The notes beneath the pieces were generated by a model that saw only the letters and a list, made by a program, of their open reading frames with translations, made no database searches and was not told the DNA's origin. 64,000 bases of DNA from Micromussa lordhowensis (taxonomy: Eukaryota; Cnidaria; Anthozoa; Scleractinia; Lobophylliidae): assembly GCA_964020085.1 (NCBI GenBank), contig OZ026607.1, forward strand, positions 20,743,106 through 20,807,105, written 5' to 3'. Shown here piece by piece: positions 11,577-23,300 of the stretch. Position numbers and translations under genes: made by a program. Position 1 is the stretch's first letter. The number at the start of each line of letters is the position of its first letter.

Positions 11577-12300
11577 TGCGATGGCTCTGTGGAGGAAAAT
11601 AATAAATACAGTCGTCACAAAAATGGTTAGTTACAGGAAACCTAAAACAAAGTTCCTGCAATTCATGTCATTGGGTTATTTTCTGTGCACGTCATCTAAC
11701 AAGAGCGGAAATATAAGAAACCGAATTCAATATGTCGGCAATATGGTCAGTGTTTAATGTTGTTGAGGGCAGATCTTGTTGGCAGACAAATTCAGCTGTG
11801 TTAGCCTATGTAACCTGCTTTACAAATCATAATTGGAATGTGATTCTGGCAGTGACATTTTCGCGCCGGTATTGTGGGAACTGGTTTCAAGAGGAACATG
11901 ATCCTGTATATTGGTTTTTATTGTGGAGGAAAAGAAGCTAATTACACTTCATATGGCCACGCTTTATAATAGCAATAAGCATTAAATTAAAATACGTTTG
12001 CGCAGCGACTTATTACCACCCACTTATCATACCTTGCACTCAGTTATTAACGGACTTCTCAGTCATTAACGAATTCATAAACTCAGTGAACACTACCAAA
12101 ATGCAAGTTGAAATCTTACTCGACATCGAGGGATGGCCCACTACGACGACTTTAAATTCAGATTGTTCCATTTTAAGAGACTGATATCGATTTTATTGAA
12201 GAGTTTTAAATGCCATATCGCGTAGCGTGCGCGACATGGTGTTTAAAACTCATGAATAAAACGTAACAGGCACTTAACATGTTATAATTTGCTTATTACG
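11577..12300 (-). other. Upstream flank homologous to the 5' flank of gene C
   Basis: Read on the minus strand, 12300 to 11577 aligns by eye with 34080-34820 upstream of gene C. Shared parts include a CATGAATAAAA block, the CCCTC-AAGTAAGAT-AGTGTT stretch, CAGAATCACATT and the pyrimidine-rich stretch before the first exon. It contains no supported gene. Confidence 0.55.
11701..11720 (-). promoter_or_regulatory. Conserved upstream element before the decayed first exon
   Basis: TATTTCCGCTCTT with a preceding TTTCTTA is shared with 17084-17100 (B), 34658-34676 (C) and, with one difference in the core, 11191-11210 (A), 110-230 bp before each first exon. Its role (promoter, 5' UTR or splice signal) is unknown. 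Confidence 0.35.
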
Positions 12301-12689
12301 TACATCTCTGAAAAAGTAGGACAACAGTGCCACGTGCATAAGCGACATCTTTCGACCATCTGCGAGCTTTCGACATGCTATGTAACCTGGCCTTCGTCAA
12401 AAACTTCTTTACGGTCGAACTCGACGTTTGGTCATGTAAAATGGATTTATTTGAAATCAGATTAAGGCTAGGAATATCGAGAAGTCATTTTGTTAGAGAT
12501 AAATCGACGGTTTTGAATGTTTACATCTTTCGAATATTATAAGCGGTAACGGCTCAGTTCTACCGGAAGTCACTATTGAGAGCCGATTGACTACACTCAG
12601 ATCGTTCGATTTATCCCACAAATCGGGAAACATGCAAAGTCCACATCCTTCTTCAGCCATTTATGGTCAGTGATTATCATTTATTTGTT

Positions 12690-13330
12690 ATTTCTTCCGC
12701 TAAAACCGGGAACAATTGCCAGTTTCACAATTAAACGGTCTTTCAGCATTTACATAGCATATCTTAAGATGGCATGTCAAAAGATGATCAAAAGATGTCT
12801 CCAATGCACGTAACGCTGAAAGCGCATGTAATGAGTCATTTTCTTGTGCGCAAATAGCCTCCGGAAAGAACTTTAGCCTCAGCAACTTTATCATGAGTGA
12901 TATTGTGACCTGATATTCCACTCCTGGAGTGCTCCACAAATTGGATTTGGGAGGTGACAGTAATTGAAGTAGAGTTTTCCCTTGAATCTGCCTTGTAAAA
13001 ATGCAATAAATTCTACTATTTTATCAGCTTAATTTTCCGTATATATAAATGTAAGATGGTTTTAGGGTTTAGGCAGTTCTGTTAGGTTAGGTTGGGGTTT
13101 AGGGTTCGGTTACGTAATCTCCTTAGGTTTCACAAAAATATTGAAAAATTTGCATGTAACTTTTGTCATCAGGATAAAATCATAAGTAAGTGAAAACTGA
13201 TAAAAACTTAATTAATAGATGTGAAGTACGCAATGTAGATATGTCAGTGTAGTAGAATTATGTCTTAAATGTACACCTTAAGTAGTATTTTTTTAAAGCT
13301 ATATCGTAGAGAAAAAAAAGAAAACACGAT
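12690..13330 (-). repeat. 5'-flank repeat R1, copy a (telomere-like motif)
   Basis: Homologous on the opposite strand to 15810-16640 and 32430-33130. Shared landmarks are the CTGTCACCTCCCAAATCC block, AATAGAATTTATTGC, the CCCTAA-rich stretch (here TTAGGG-like at 13065-13105) and CATTTAAGACATAATTC. It lies upstream of the decayed first exon in the same orientation as the copies upstream of B and C. Confidence 0.6.
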
Positions 13331-13389
13331 CGGTCTGTGATAGGAAAAACCATGTCAGTGAAGACACTCGAACACACTGACGTCATAGC

Positions 13390-14650
13390 ATGGCCATTGC
13401 AGCACGCCTTTTAAGTTGGTCTGGGTCATCCCGGCTCCTTTTTAAAGGTGCTGCCATCTGAGGACAGACTTGGGGCTGTGGTTTAGGTCCAATTAAGGCC
13501 ATGCTCAAGTCATCGAATCCGGCGACGTTGAATCTCCGGCACGCCGCGACATTCTGGCTCTTGTTTGTTTTCTTGTACAGCTCTTCATTTGAGATCTTGT
13601 TAGGCCAAATGCGACATATTCTCCTGAGACATCAGTTGTGGAAGGCACCGATCTTGTTCAAATCGCATTTTACTACTCTCCGGCACTCGGAGCCATACAG
13701 CAGAACTGGCCTGACACATAGTACTATTATTTAGTCTAAGCTTCGTCCTAAGGCTGTATTGCTTCGACTTCCATACAGGCTGGAGTCTTGCAAACGAGCC
13801 TCTAGCTTTCCCAAGCCTTGCCTTGATGTCCTTCTGTGCTGCATTGTCCTTTGGGACAAAGCTACTCTGGTAGGAGAATTCCTCAATCAAGTCAAGTGGG
13901 TCACAATCTGCTGTAATTGGTGCATCTGGAGTAGCATTGATGCATTTAAATCCTATCCTCGTCGCCAATGTAATGAATTAGAACTGTACCTTGTGATTGA
14001 TATTTATTGTTGAACCTTCGTCTTACATTCCCGATTGCTTCTACTTAATTGTTTTCTATATCTGATTACATGCGACTTATCACCAACGATTAAGTCCTTA
14101 TACGGAGTAATCAGTGTCAATCATTGCAATCACTACATCATGAATTAGAACTGTACCTATAACCTGGGTCTTGGAGGTGTTGATGGACAAGGCGGCAATT
14201 CTGCTGAGCCCGTCGGTCTTCTCCTGTAACTGACAACGTGTTGTGGAGACAGCACCAAGGTCATCTGCAAAGTCGAGGTCTTAACAAGTTGGGAAAAGAC
14301 TGTCTGCTGTCTCTGGGTTTGTCCGCCGTTGTCCTACGCATGATCCAATCAATGGCAACCAGAGAGAAGATAGGACAGATGGCAAATCCCTGTCGCACAC
14401 CAGACTCCACAGAGAACCGATCTGACAGGTTTCCATCTACAGTGACACTGTACTCAAACTGTTGCTAGAACAACCCCATGAGGGTGACCATCTGAGGGGC
14501 TCCATTTTGATTGCACGATCTTCTACAGGGTGCCGCGGTGCTCGCTGTCAAAGACTTTCCAGACGTCGATTAAAATTGACGTACAAAGGGGTGTTCAAAT
14601 TGATGCATTGCTCGATGATGTTCCACAGAGCGAAGACACTAATCTATCAA
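13390..14650 (-). pseudogene. Non-LTR retrotransposon (LINE) reverse transcriptase remnant
   Basis: Minus-strand frames hold broken pieces of a LINE reverse transcriptase. FADD is encoded near 14262-14280 within a DLDFADDL context; RFSVESG-type palm sequence lies upstream; the C-terminal DIKARLGKARGSFARLQPVW block lies near 13770-13840. Stops and frame changes interrupt it, and about 180 bp around 13975-14155 looks unrelated to the element. It is inactive. Confidence 0.75.
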
Positions 14651-15343
14651 CTATTTTTGTTTTAAATTGTATAAATTCTCATTCTACCCATGAGGTTAAT
14701 TACAATATTATCGTGGTAAATTTGTTAGCGGTATTCTGATGAATCATGTGGGAGCGTAAAGTATCAGCTTCTTCAAGTAGCGGTTTGATTAGTTAGAAAG
14801 CCCAGACGATCTGTAAGGATGATTTCGTGAGCTAATAGTTTACGGTGGATTACACAGAGATTTACATCAGCTACCTAAACATCCTTAAAGATAAGAATAT
14901 ATTATTTCTTACACCGGTCCATCTAGATTAAGAAAGTTCATACTAAGCTGCGTTTATAAAAACGTGAAGGAACTAATTTTTTCCTTGGCTTCATCCAGCT
15001 CTTTCGACAAACTCGAGTTCCATTCCGTAGAAGGCCAATGATCGAGTTATAAATAATGATAACTTGTGCGATTCTTTTGGAACCATTATCGTCAAGTACC
15101 TAGCTCAATTTCAATCGCTCGAGCTTATTTCGATTTGCAATTCGATTTTTGTATTTTGTAGATCGGATGTGTTTGTTTGTTAGCGGGCTCAGATCTATCG
15201 GATAAAGTACAAAGTAAAGATGGCGACTAGTTCCCAGTGCTCCTCGGTTTGACGGGATAAATTGCGCTTGCGTTCGTGCTCCTTCAGCCAGGTATGATAA
15301 AGTGATATCAATGATATTAGTAATGGTAAAAGGACTGAGTGGA

Positions 15344-15405
15344 GTCCAATTCGGTCTTAAATCATACGAGTGATAACAAAATCTGCGGTCGTTCGATTTG
15401 TTATC

Positions 15406-15433
<28 letters not shown>
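15344..15433. repeat. 37-nt near-perfect inverted repeat (MITE-like)
   Basis: Arms 15344-15380 and 15397-15433, starting GTCCAATTCGGTCT, fold around a 16-nt loop. A 29-bp direct duplication (ATTGGTTGATTTAAACTAC) follows at about 15578-15638. Nothing else is recognisable in 14650-15810. Confidence 0.75.
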
Positions 15434-15436
<3 letters not shown>

Positions 15437-15609
15437 ACAAAGTTTTATTACCAATTAATCATAAAAATTACAATTTCCGAGAAAAGAAGAATAGCCAAGT
15501 TATAAAAGAAAGGGAAAATTTGCATTAAATGGCTGACAAAGGAGGCTTAAATTGTTTAACGTCGCTCTCTAATTGAGATTGGTTGATTTAAACTACAACT
15601 TTGAATTTA

Positions 15610-15640
<31 letters not shown>

Positions 15641-15809
15641 GATTGGCTTATTGAACTGTCCGATAGCGAACTGTCCGATAACAACTTGGCAAGTGAATTA
15701 GTGGAAAATAGGAGTTTTTTAAACTAATCACAATCGAGGAAATTGTTATTTTTATGATTATAAGTGATATAATGTCACGGCATTGAAATAATTAAATCCG
15801 TAACCCTTC

Positions 15810-16640
15810 ACGGTTTGAATTGTCCAATCAAATATCTATTTATAAATGGCTTAGACCAATCGGATTGCACGTTATATTTGAGACTTTCAAGGCAAACGAA
15901 AATTCACAGGAGCTTGTAAAAACAGGAGGCACAAGAACTAGATGTGTGTTTACAGAAGTTTATTCTGTCTGTCGAAATAAGATTGAACTTGCTGTGATCG
16001 ATCATATCCATTTGCCACGGACATGAAAAAAAGTCTGAAGAAAAACTATAGATATTCTACCAGGTCAGCCGGTAATATTGTCCTTGCAATTTTGCTGTTT
16101 ATTTTTTATTTATTAATTAGTTTTTTGCCTTTAGCGGAAACTTTGTTACTTAAACCTTTAACATGTCAGATACGCAGAATACTACAAAAAAAAGTAAAGA
16201 AAATTATACTTACAGTGTACATTTAAGACATAATTCTACTATACTTAATCTCTAGATTACGTACATTACATCATATATTGACAAATTAATTTTTTCATCG
16301 GTTTCCACTTGCTTATGATTTTATCATGATGAGAATAGTTACGTGCTTTGTACGCCATCAAAGCAAAGCAAACAATAAACCTTAACCCTAAATCCTAACC
16401 CTAATACTATCTTACATTTATATCCGAAAAACTTGACTAATAAAATAATAGAATTAATTGCATTTTTACACGACCTACAGTTTGAACAGATTCAAAGGAA
16501 ATCTCTACTTCAATTGCTGCCACCTCCCAAATCCAATTTGTGGAGCCCTCCAGGAGGGGAATATCCGCTCACAATACCAAAACAGGTGCTCTATGGTTTC
16601 AGGTTTATAACACACAAAAAGCACTCATCATGATCCTTGT
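15810..16640 (+). repeat. 5'-flank repeat R1, copy b, upstream of gene B
   Basis: Matches 32430-33130 in order: AGACCAATCGG-TTGCACGT, AGGCACAAGAACT, TTTATTCTGTCTGT, AGATATTCTACC, AGGTCAGCCGGTAATATT, ATAATTCTACTATACTT, CCCTAACCCTAA-like repeats (16380-16405), TAGAATTAAT. It ends about 600 bp before gene B exon 1. Confidence 0.65.
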
Positions 16641-17083
16641 TATCCATTTTCATTAACAATAGATTTGCGCCAATAGTCTATGGAATATCCAATACTAAAA
16701 ACTTCTTAGCTTACTAGCACTTGTACATAAGGAAGGAAGGGACACTGCAATTAGTAGTCCAATCTCCGACCGGAGGCGGAAAAAAAATTATTCCAATTAC
16801 GCTGCACCTTAGTTGTCTGTATGGCAACTGATTTTCGTAACTTATGGTAAGTTAAACTGGTAATCCTTTTTATTTTCAATGGTCCCTCTATATTTTGAGA
16901 ATTGACCACATGTAACCGTTTGCCAAACTCTCTCATCTCTGCATGATTACCATGAATTTGGAATTGAGTTCATAACACCATAAGCTTGTATACTTTACAT
17001 TAAACTTATTAATTAATTTGGTTGGCGACATTAAAAGAAAAAGGATTCACCTACGAGGTCATCTACAAGATCATTGCATTTTC

Positions 17084-17100
17084 TTATATTTCCGCTCTTG
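17084..17100 (+). promoter_or_regulatory. Conserved upstream element of gene B
   Basis: TTATATTTCCGCTCTTG, about 145 bp before the ATG, is shared with the flanks of gene C and of the decayed exon, and in weaker form with gene A. A GTGACGACTGCATG block shared with gene C lies closer to the start. Confidence 0.35.
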
Positions 17101-17242
17101 AGTTAGATGAAAAGCGCATTGAATTGACAGAAAATAACCCAGTATCACCTATTAATTAAATAATGAAGTGCATGAGCTATGTTTTGCTGTCGCTGTTTTT
17201 GTGACGACTGCATGTTTTATTTTTCTCCATACAGCCATCGAG

Positions 17243-17369
17243 ATGAGGATTCTTTCCCGAGATCATTTCAAGCGAGGAATCCTTTTCAACCCAATTTTTC
17301 ATTCCCGATTAATGTTCATTGGAATCGTTATACTACAATTTTGGCCAGATGAAGGCATCTCACAGTCAA
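17243..17369 (+). CDS. Gene B exon 1, signal peptide
   Basis: ATG then MRILSRDHF and hydrophobic core LMFIGIVILQFW. It ends phase 1 at cagtcaa|gtacgt, which matches the phase of the WSC exon. An acceptor-like ctccatacag lies 4-10 nt upstream of the start, so a non-coding exon may precede it. Confidence 0.72.
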
Positions 17370-20300
17370 GTACGTGTTTTATCATTAGATACCATTTTCC
17401 AAGAAATAATAATATTTAAATTTTTGGCCGTGGAAAGGTTCCTTTCAAATGTTTTTGTGTCAGTTATATGTCTGCTATCAGGCATCGCTTACTTAGAAAC
17501 GGTGTCCGTAAAAACGTTTTCACGAAAAGTGTAACATCAAAGATGGGTAATTAGTTTAAAACGAAATCATTAAAAAATATACCTCGGACTAGGATTTGTA
17601 TTTTTTTCTACAACAGAAGGTCGCCTTTCTTAACAGGCTTCAAAAGCACCAAAAGAAAGCTAAACGAAAAATCTTTTACGAAGCAATGTTGGCTTGAATT
17701 AACGCAAAGCTAGTGCTGTTAATGTTACTACGGTTTTACAGACTGCACAGGTCGGTTTCAAGTACTGTCTTTACGAGCCAATGCTTGACAGCTTTCCTTG
17801 TACTAACTACTTCAACAAGCCAGGGCCAGAATATTAAAAGTTCTAGTTCTAAGCTAAGTTTAGTCATGTATCGTGTCTACTGTTCTGGGTCTCTGACAGA
17901 GTTCATAAATCAGTGATTTGTGGCCTATGATCCTTCTTGCCTTAATGTAACAGATTTTCATCGAATTAATTTTGGCTCTGGACTGTTTGTTAAATCAATA
18001 AACGGCTTGTTGTGTGCAGGTGGTTGTATCTCCCCAAGAAATTGCTGCTTGAGCTGTGTTTTATGATTGTACCAACGTGGCCATGACAGTTCATTTGCCA
18101 GTGAGCTCCTTCTCGCGCTTCGCGATCTGAAGACTTAAGAACTCCTCATGCAATATACAGCAAGAAACACAAGCCATGAAGGTTATGCATTCATAGCTTC
18201 TCTTCCCTGCTAAATGATTATCTGGTCTTTTCCACACAGGTGCAACGGTAGTGCATCCGTATGAACCAGTCGGTTGTTTCAAAGATAGAACTGATCCACG
18301 CGCTCTACCAATATTAATGAACGACTACTCTGTCAACGAGACAGACTTGGCCAATTCACTCGCAGCCATAATTCACGCGTGTGCTACTAAAGTGTATGAG
18401 AATGGCTTCTGGTATTTTGGTGTGGAATATCGCCGCGAGTGCTGGAGTGGAGTGAACGGTAATATGACCTACAACAGATATGGTCCATCTCACAAGTGTT
18501 TATCGAAATACGGCGTGGGATCTGCATGGACCATATTTGTTTACCGCTTTGTTGAAGGTTAGTTATCATGCAGTTAATCACTTCACATGGAATTTAGCTA
18601 TCTGAGAGGAACTCTGAAGGTCTGGGAAATAGTGTCATGGATGCATAAGAAAATGCCGTATAACGGTTCCCATGCTTCTGTACATGAAGGTTTTAAACAC
18701 TAGTTCATAGATAAAGAAGTAATGCTGTTTTGTCTAATGATCAAAGATTTTTAATTTTTTGACATTAGAGATTAGCTTTTTCATTTCCTTTACCGGTATG
18801 GCCAAAATCTTTTTGTGTTCAAGCCATTGCAGTGTCTTTAAGTGTTTTGTCTTTCAGTGTTGATGATGTATTTGGCAAATATTTAACAAGGTAATAAGTT
18901 TCTTGCGAGCTGTAAAAACAATTTTAAAACAGATTTAAACCCATTGTTTGCTAACCGAATGTTATGTAGGATGATTAGAGTTTGGATCACTAGTCAGCTG
19001 ATCTAAATATTAATTTCCGTTAGTTCCAAAATTTTCTATGTAAACTGGTATTAAGCACCTGCTTTGATGAGGTTTTTGGCTTCTCAAGCTCTTTGGATTG
19101 CAACTACCGAATAGAAACCATACTGAACATTTTTCTCGTGAACCGTGAAATCTTTTCGTACAGAAAGGCCTTGGCCATCTCTGTAAGGGCGGATCCATCG
19201 ATCTGGTTTGAAAAATAGATTTCGCTTATTTCTTGTGTGTCCCGAGACATTCATGTACTTATTCTAAAACCACAATCCGTTGGATCAGATCTTTTAAATT
19301 TTTCGTGTTTTTCGGTTCACCCGATTGGAGGCCCATTTTACGGCCATTGTCAACACCTAGATTAAACACATCTTTAAAAATTAATTTAACAGTAAAAGAA
19401 GAACAAAATCTGCACAAGACAAACACCACTGTTACTTATAATACGCCTTCATAATGTGCCAAACTGATTTTTATAAACATGGAATTCGAACCAAGCATTC
19501 AGCGAGACTTTAAGGACACAGTCATATCGTGCAGCATGATGAGACACGCAAAAATGGATCAAATTCAAATTGTAATTTTGAAAAAGTGGGACATCCTGCT
19601 CCCGTCAAACCAACACAGTCTAAAAGTGGATACGCTAGAAAATGACTCTAGGGAAAGAAACCTTGCGGTACAACTGATCTCCGTGGTGAAATATTTATGG
19701 CCTTGTAAACTTACCGAATTTCGACGGTATCCATGTTCTTCCTCCAAGACTTAAAACGCAATCTTAGAGCATAAGCCGATCAGTTTTTAACAATTCAAAA
19801 ATTCATCAGTTTATACACTTTCTAAGGCTTTCATACCATGGATTGTTCCATTTAAATCATCAGTGAATGGCAGTTGGAGCCAGTGGTCGTCATGGCAACC
19901 ATGCAGTGTGACGTGTGGAGTTGGAATGAGGGCACGTACTCGCAAATGCTCCAATCCAGCGCCAAAATGGAACGGAAAGGATTGCCCTGGGTCACATATC
20001 TACACAGAGAGCTGCAATTTGCCCAAGTGTAACGGTAAATGCCTTTTTTTGAAATATTTTACCTTAAAATGATTCTGGCTGATTTTGATGCCCTAGTATG
20101 TTCCTTGCATTTCATTTTGGAGCTGAGTTACTTTTTGATTTTTGCAATATTTTATAGTTGTACCAATATGGCCATGGCAGTTGATTTGCAATGGCGCCCC
20201 TTCTCGCGTTTCTCGATCTGGATACTTAAGAACTTCTCATGCGATATACAGCAAGAAACACAAGCCATGCAGGTTACACACTAAATGATTATCTGGTCTT

Positions 20301-23300
20301 CTCCACACAGGTGCAACGTTAGTGCATCCGTATGAACCAGTCGGTTGTTTCAAAGATAAAACTGATCCACGCGCTCTACCAATGTTAGTGAGCGAATACT
20401 CTGTGAACGAGGCAGATTTGGCCAATTCACTCGCAGCCATAATTCACGCGTGTGCTGCTAAAGTGTATGAGAATGGCTTCCGGTATTTTGGCGTGGAATA
20501 TCGCCGCGAGTGCTGGAGTGGAGTGAACGGTAGCATGACTTACAACAAACACGGGCGATCCGACAAGTGTTTATGGAATTATAGCGTGGGATATGAATGG
20601 ACCATATTTGTTTACCGCTTTGTTGAAGGTTAGTTTCCAGTTGGTTACTTTACAGGGAATTTAGGTCTCTAACAAGACGTCTGAGAGTCTGGTGTAATGG
20701 ATGCGTAAGAATGGTAAGAGCATGCCGTATAATTGTTCTCATGATTCTGGACATGAAGGTTAAAACATTTCAGTAAGTTGGATTAGCTGGTGTTGTTGAT
20801 AGACCTGGGTAATTCTAACAAGATAACAATTTACTAGCGATCTGTTTTAAAACAAATTTTCACCCTTTTATTTTGCTAACTAGTACATTGTAGGATAATT
20901 AGTGTTTTGGGTCCGCACTCAACTGATTTAAATATTAATCTCCGTACGCTAGCTCTAAGCATTTTGTAAACTGGTACTAAGTACCTACCTCGCTGAGGCT
21001 CTCGGTTCATGAAGTCCATTGCATTTTATTACTGAATAGAAACGTAACCATACATCCTTTTGTCGTGAACCGTGAAGTCCTTTTGAAGAAAAACAACATT
21101 TTCAAACGCCGTTTTAGAGCATAAGCCGGTCACCTTTTAGCAATTTAAAACTTGTTTTTTCTAATCATTAGTGAATGGCAATTGGGACCAGTGGTCGTCA
21201 TGGCTACCATGCAGTGTCACGTGTGGAGGGGGAAACAGGACACGTGCTCGCACATGTTCTAATCCAGCGCCAAAATGGAACGGAAAGGATTGCCCTGGGA
21301 CAAATGTCTTCACCGAGAGCTGCAATTTGCACAAATGTAAAGGTAGATGCCTTATTGAAAGATTTTTCCTTAAAACGATAATGATGATAACTAGATTTTA
21401 ATAGACTGGTTCCTGTTTAAAAAGTTTAAAACAAATTAAGGTTAATTATTCGTGCTGTGTGGTGTTGTCAACGTTATTTTATCCAAACTTTGGAATGATT
21501 TACCTTCAGATATTAGAATGGCCAAATCGGTTGACACTTTTAAAAAACTTTTGAAGACGCACCTTTTTAGTAAGGCTTTTTATTCCTAGTTAGTTTGGCT
21601 TTTAATATTTTATACAACACATGATGTAATTAGTATTTACTATTTGTTATTTTATTCCATGTATTTTTGTAATGCGCAATTGATCATCTCGCCATGGAAA
21701 TTGCGCAATATAAATTCGCAATTTATTATAATTTATTAAACTCTACAGGAGGTAATCTTCTTCACATCAATGGTACTTATCATGATCAGAGCACCGGGGA
21801 ATCCTCTTTGCCACTGTTAGTGACGATTGTGGGCAGCTCCCTTTTGGCTTTACTTTTCCTAAGTGGAGTATTATGGTTTGCTTTAAGATATTGTAGAAAG
21901 AAAAGGTGAGTTTGAAGAATATTCTTGGTCTACTTTGTGGGAAGCGCAGTGGCCTCATGGTTAGTGCACTCGTCCCTGGGAAACATTGTGTTGTGTTCTT
22001 GGGCAAGACACTTTACTCTCACGGTGCCTCTATCCACCCAGGTGTATAAATGGGTACCGGGCGAATTTAATGCTGGGAGTAACCCTGCGATGGACTAGCA
22101 TCCCATCCGGGGGTGGCGGGGGAGTTGAAATACTCAGCTCCTAGTCGCTTCATGCTACGGAAACCGGGATAAACTCCGGCCTGATGGGCCACTTGGCTCG
22201 TATGCAGACTTTAAACTAAGAAAAAGTTGAAAAGCTATGAATTAGGACATGGCTACTTAATCTGACAATTGATTTATTCAAGGACAGGACTGAAAACAGT
22301 TACTTACAAAGGTCACTTGAGCCGAGGTATAAAGTTGTTACAACACAACAAACAATATAAGGCTGTGGTCTAGACTGCAAAAAGTGATAACAATAAATAT
22401 GAAATTAGCAAAAAAGCTAAAAAAAAGTATTTTCCCATATCTGAAGTTTGGGAAAGCGTACAGACCTAAAACTTCAGGAGTGTCTTCTTTACTTTAAATT
22501 CTTGACTTTATTCACTGAATAGTTTTTTATTGTTGTGTGAGAGTGCAAACGAAGAAGACATTGTGAGTAGTTTCTTTGTTGAAAGTTCAAGCTCTTGAAA
22601 TTTATGTACATGTTTTCAGAACAAATTCAAAACTCTCCGACCCGTGGGAAGTCGTTTTGGATGATATTTCTTTGCATAATATCATTGGAGAAGGAGCGTT
22701 TGGAACAGTGTACCGGAGTAAACTATCAAAACAACTTATGGAGGTTGGAAAAGGAAGGAAATCTTCACAGCTCGCAGTTGCTGTGAAAATGTTGCAGAGT
22801 ACGATACACAAACCCGGCGTTTTATAACCTATAAATATAGCTGTATATAGCTTTAAATTTAAAGTTTCTTCTAAACAGAAGTCAGTTTGTTGTATTCGGG
22901 TATAAGGGTGGGTTTCATTGTATGAATACTTGTGCAAAACTAGCAATATGTAAATATCTTGCAGTCTATACATTTACCATGTTATCTAAACTTTAAGACT
23001 TCAGTTACTAGTTTAATAATCATCTGAGAGAGATGTTTGCAGAAGCCCTTATATGCTTGAAAAAAAGGGCGGGAAAAATCTGGCGAGAAAGCCATCGGTG
23101 TTTAGTTTTTCCTTCATTCTTATTGGCTCAAACGACCTGCAATCTCATTGGTTACAGCATAGTGGCTGACGTTCTTTAAACACCTACTCAAAGTTTTTAC
23201 ATACGCAAATTGAAAAGTCACAAATAGAGAGATATTCAGTAGAGCTAACAATTTTGGTAATTTCATGAAATAGGCGTAAATTTGTGATCTTGTTGAATAT

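Noticed and set aside
13600..13968. Host protein-coding gene on the minus strand
   Set aside because: The 122-codon frame matches the C-terminal part of a LINE polyprotein and is interrupted on both sides.
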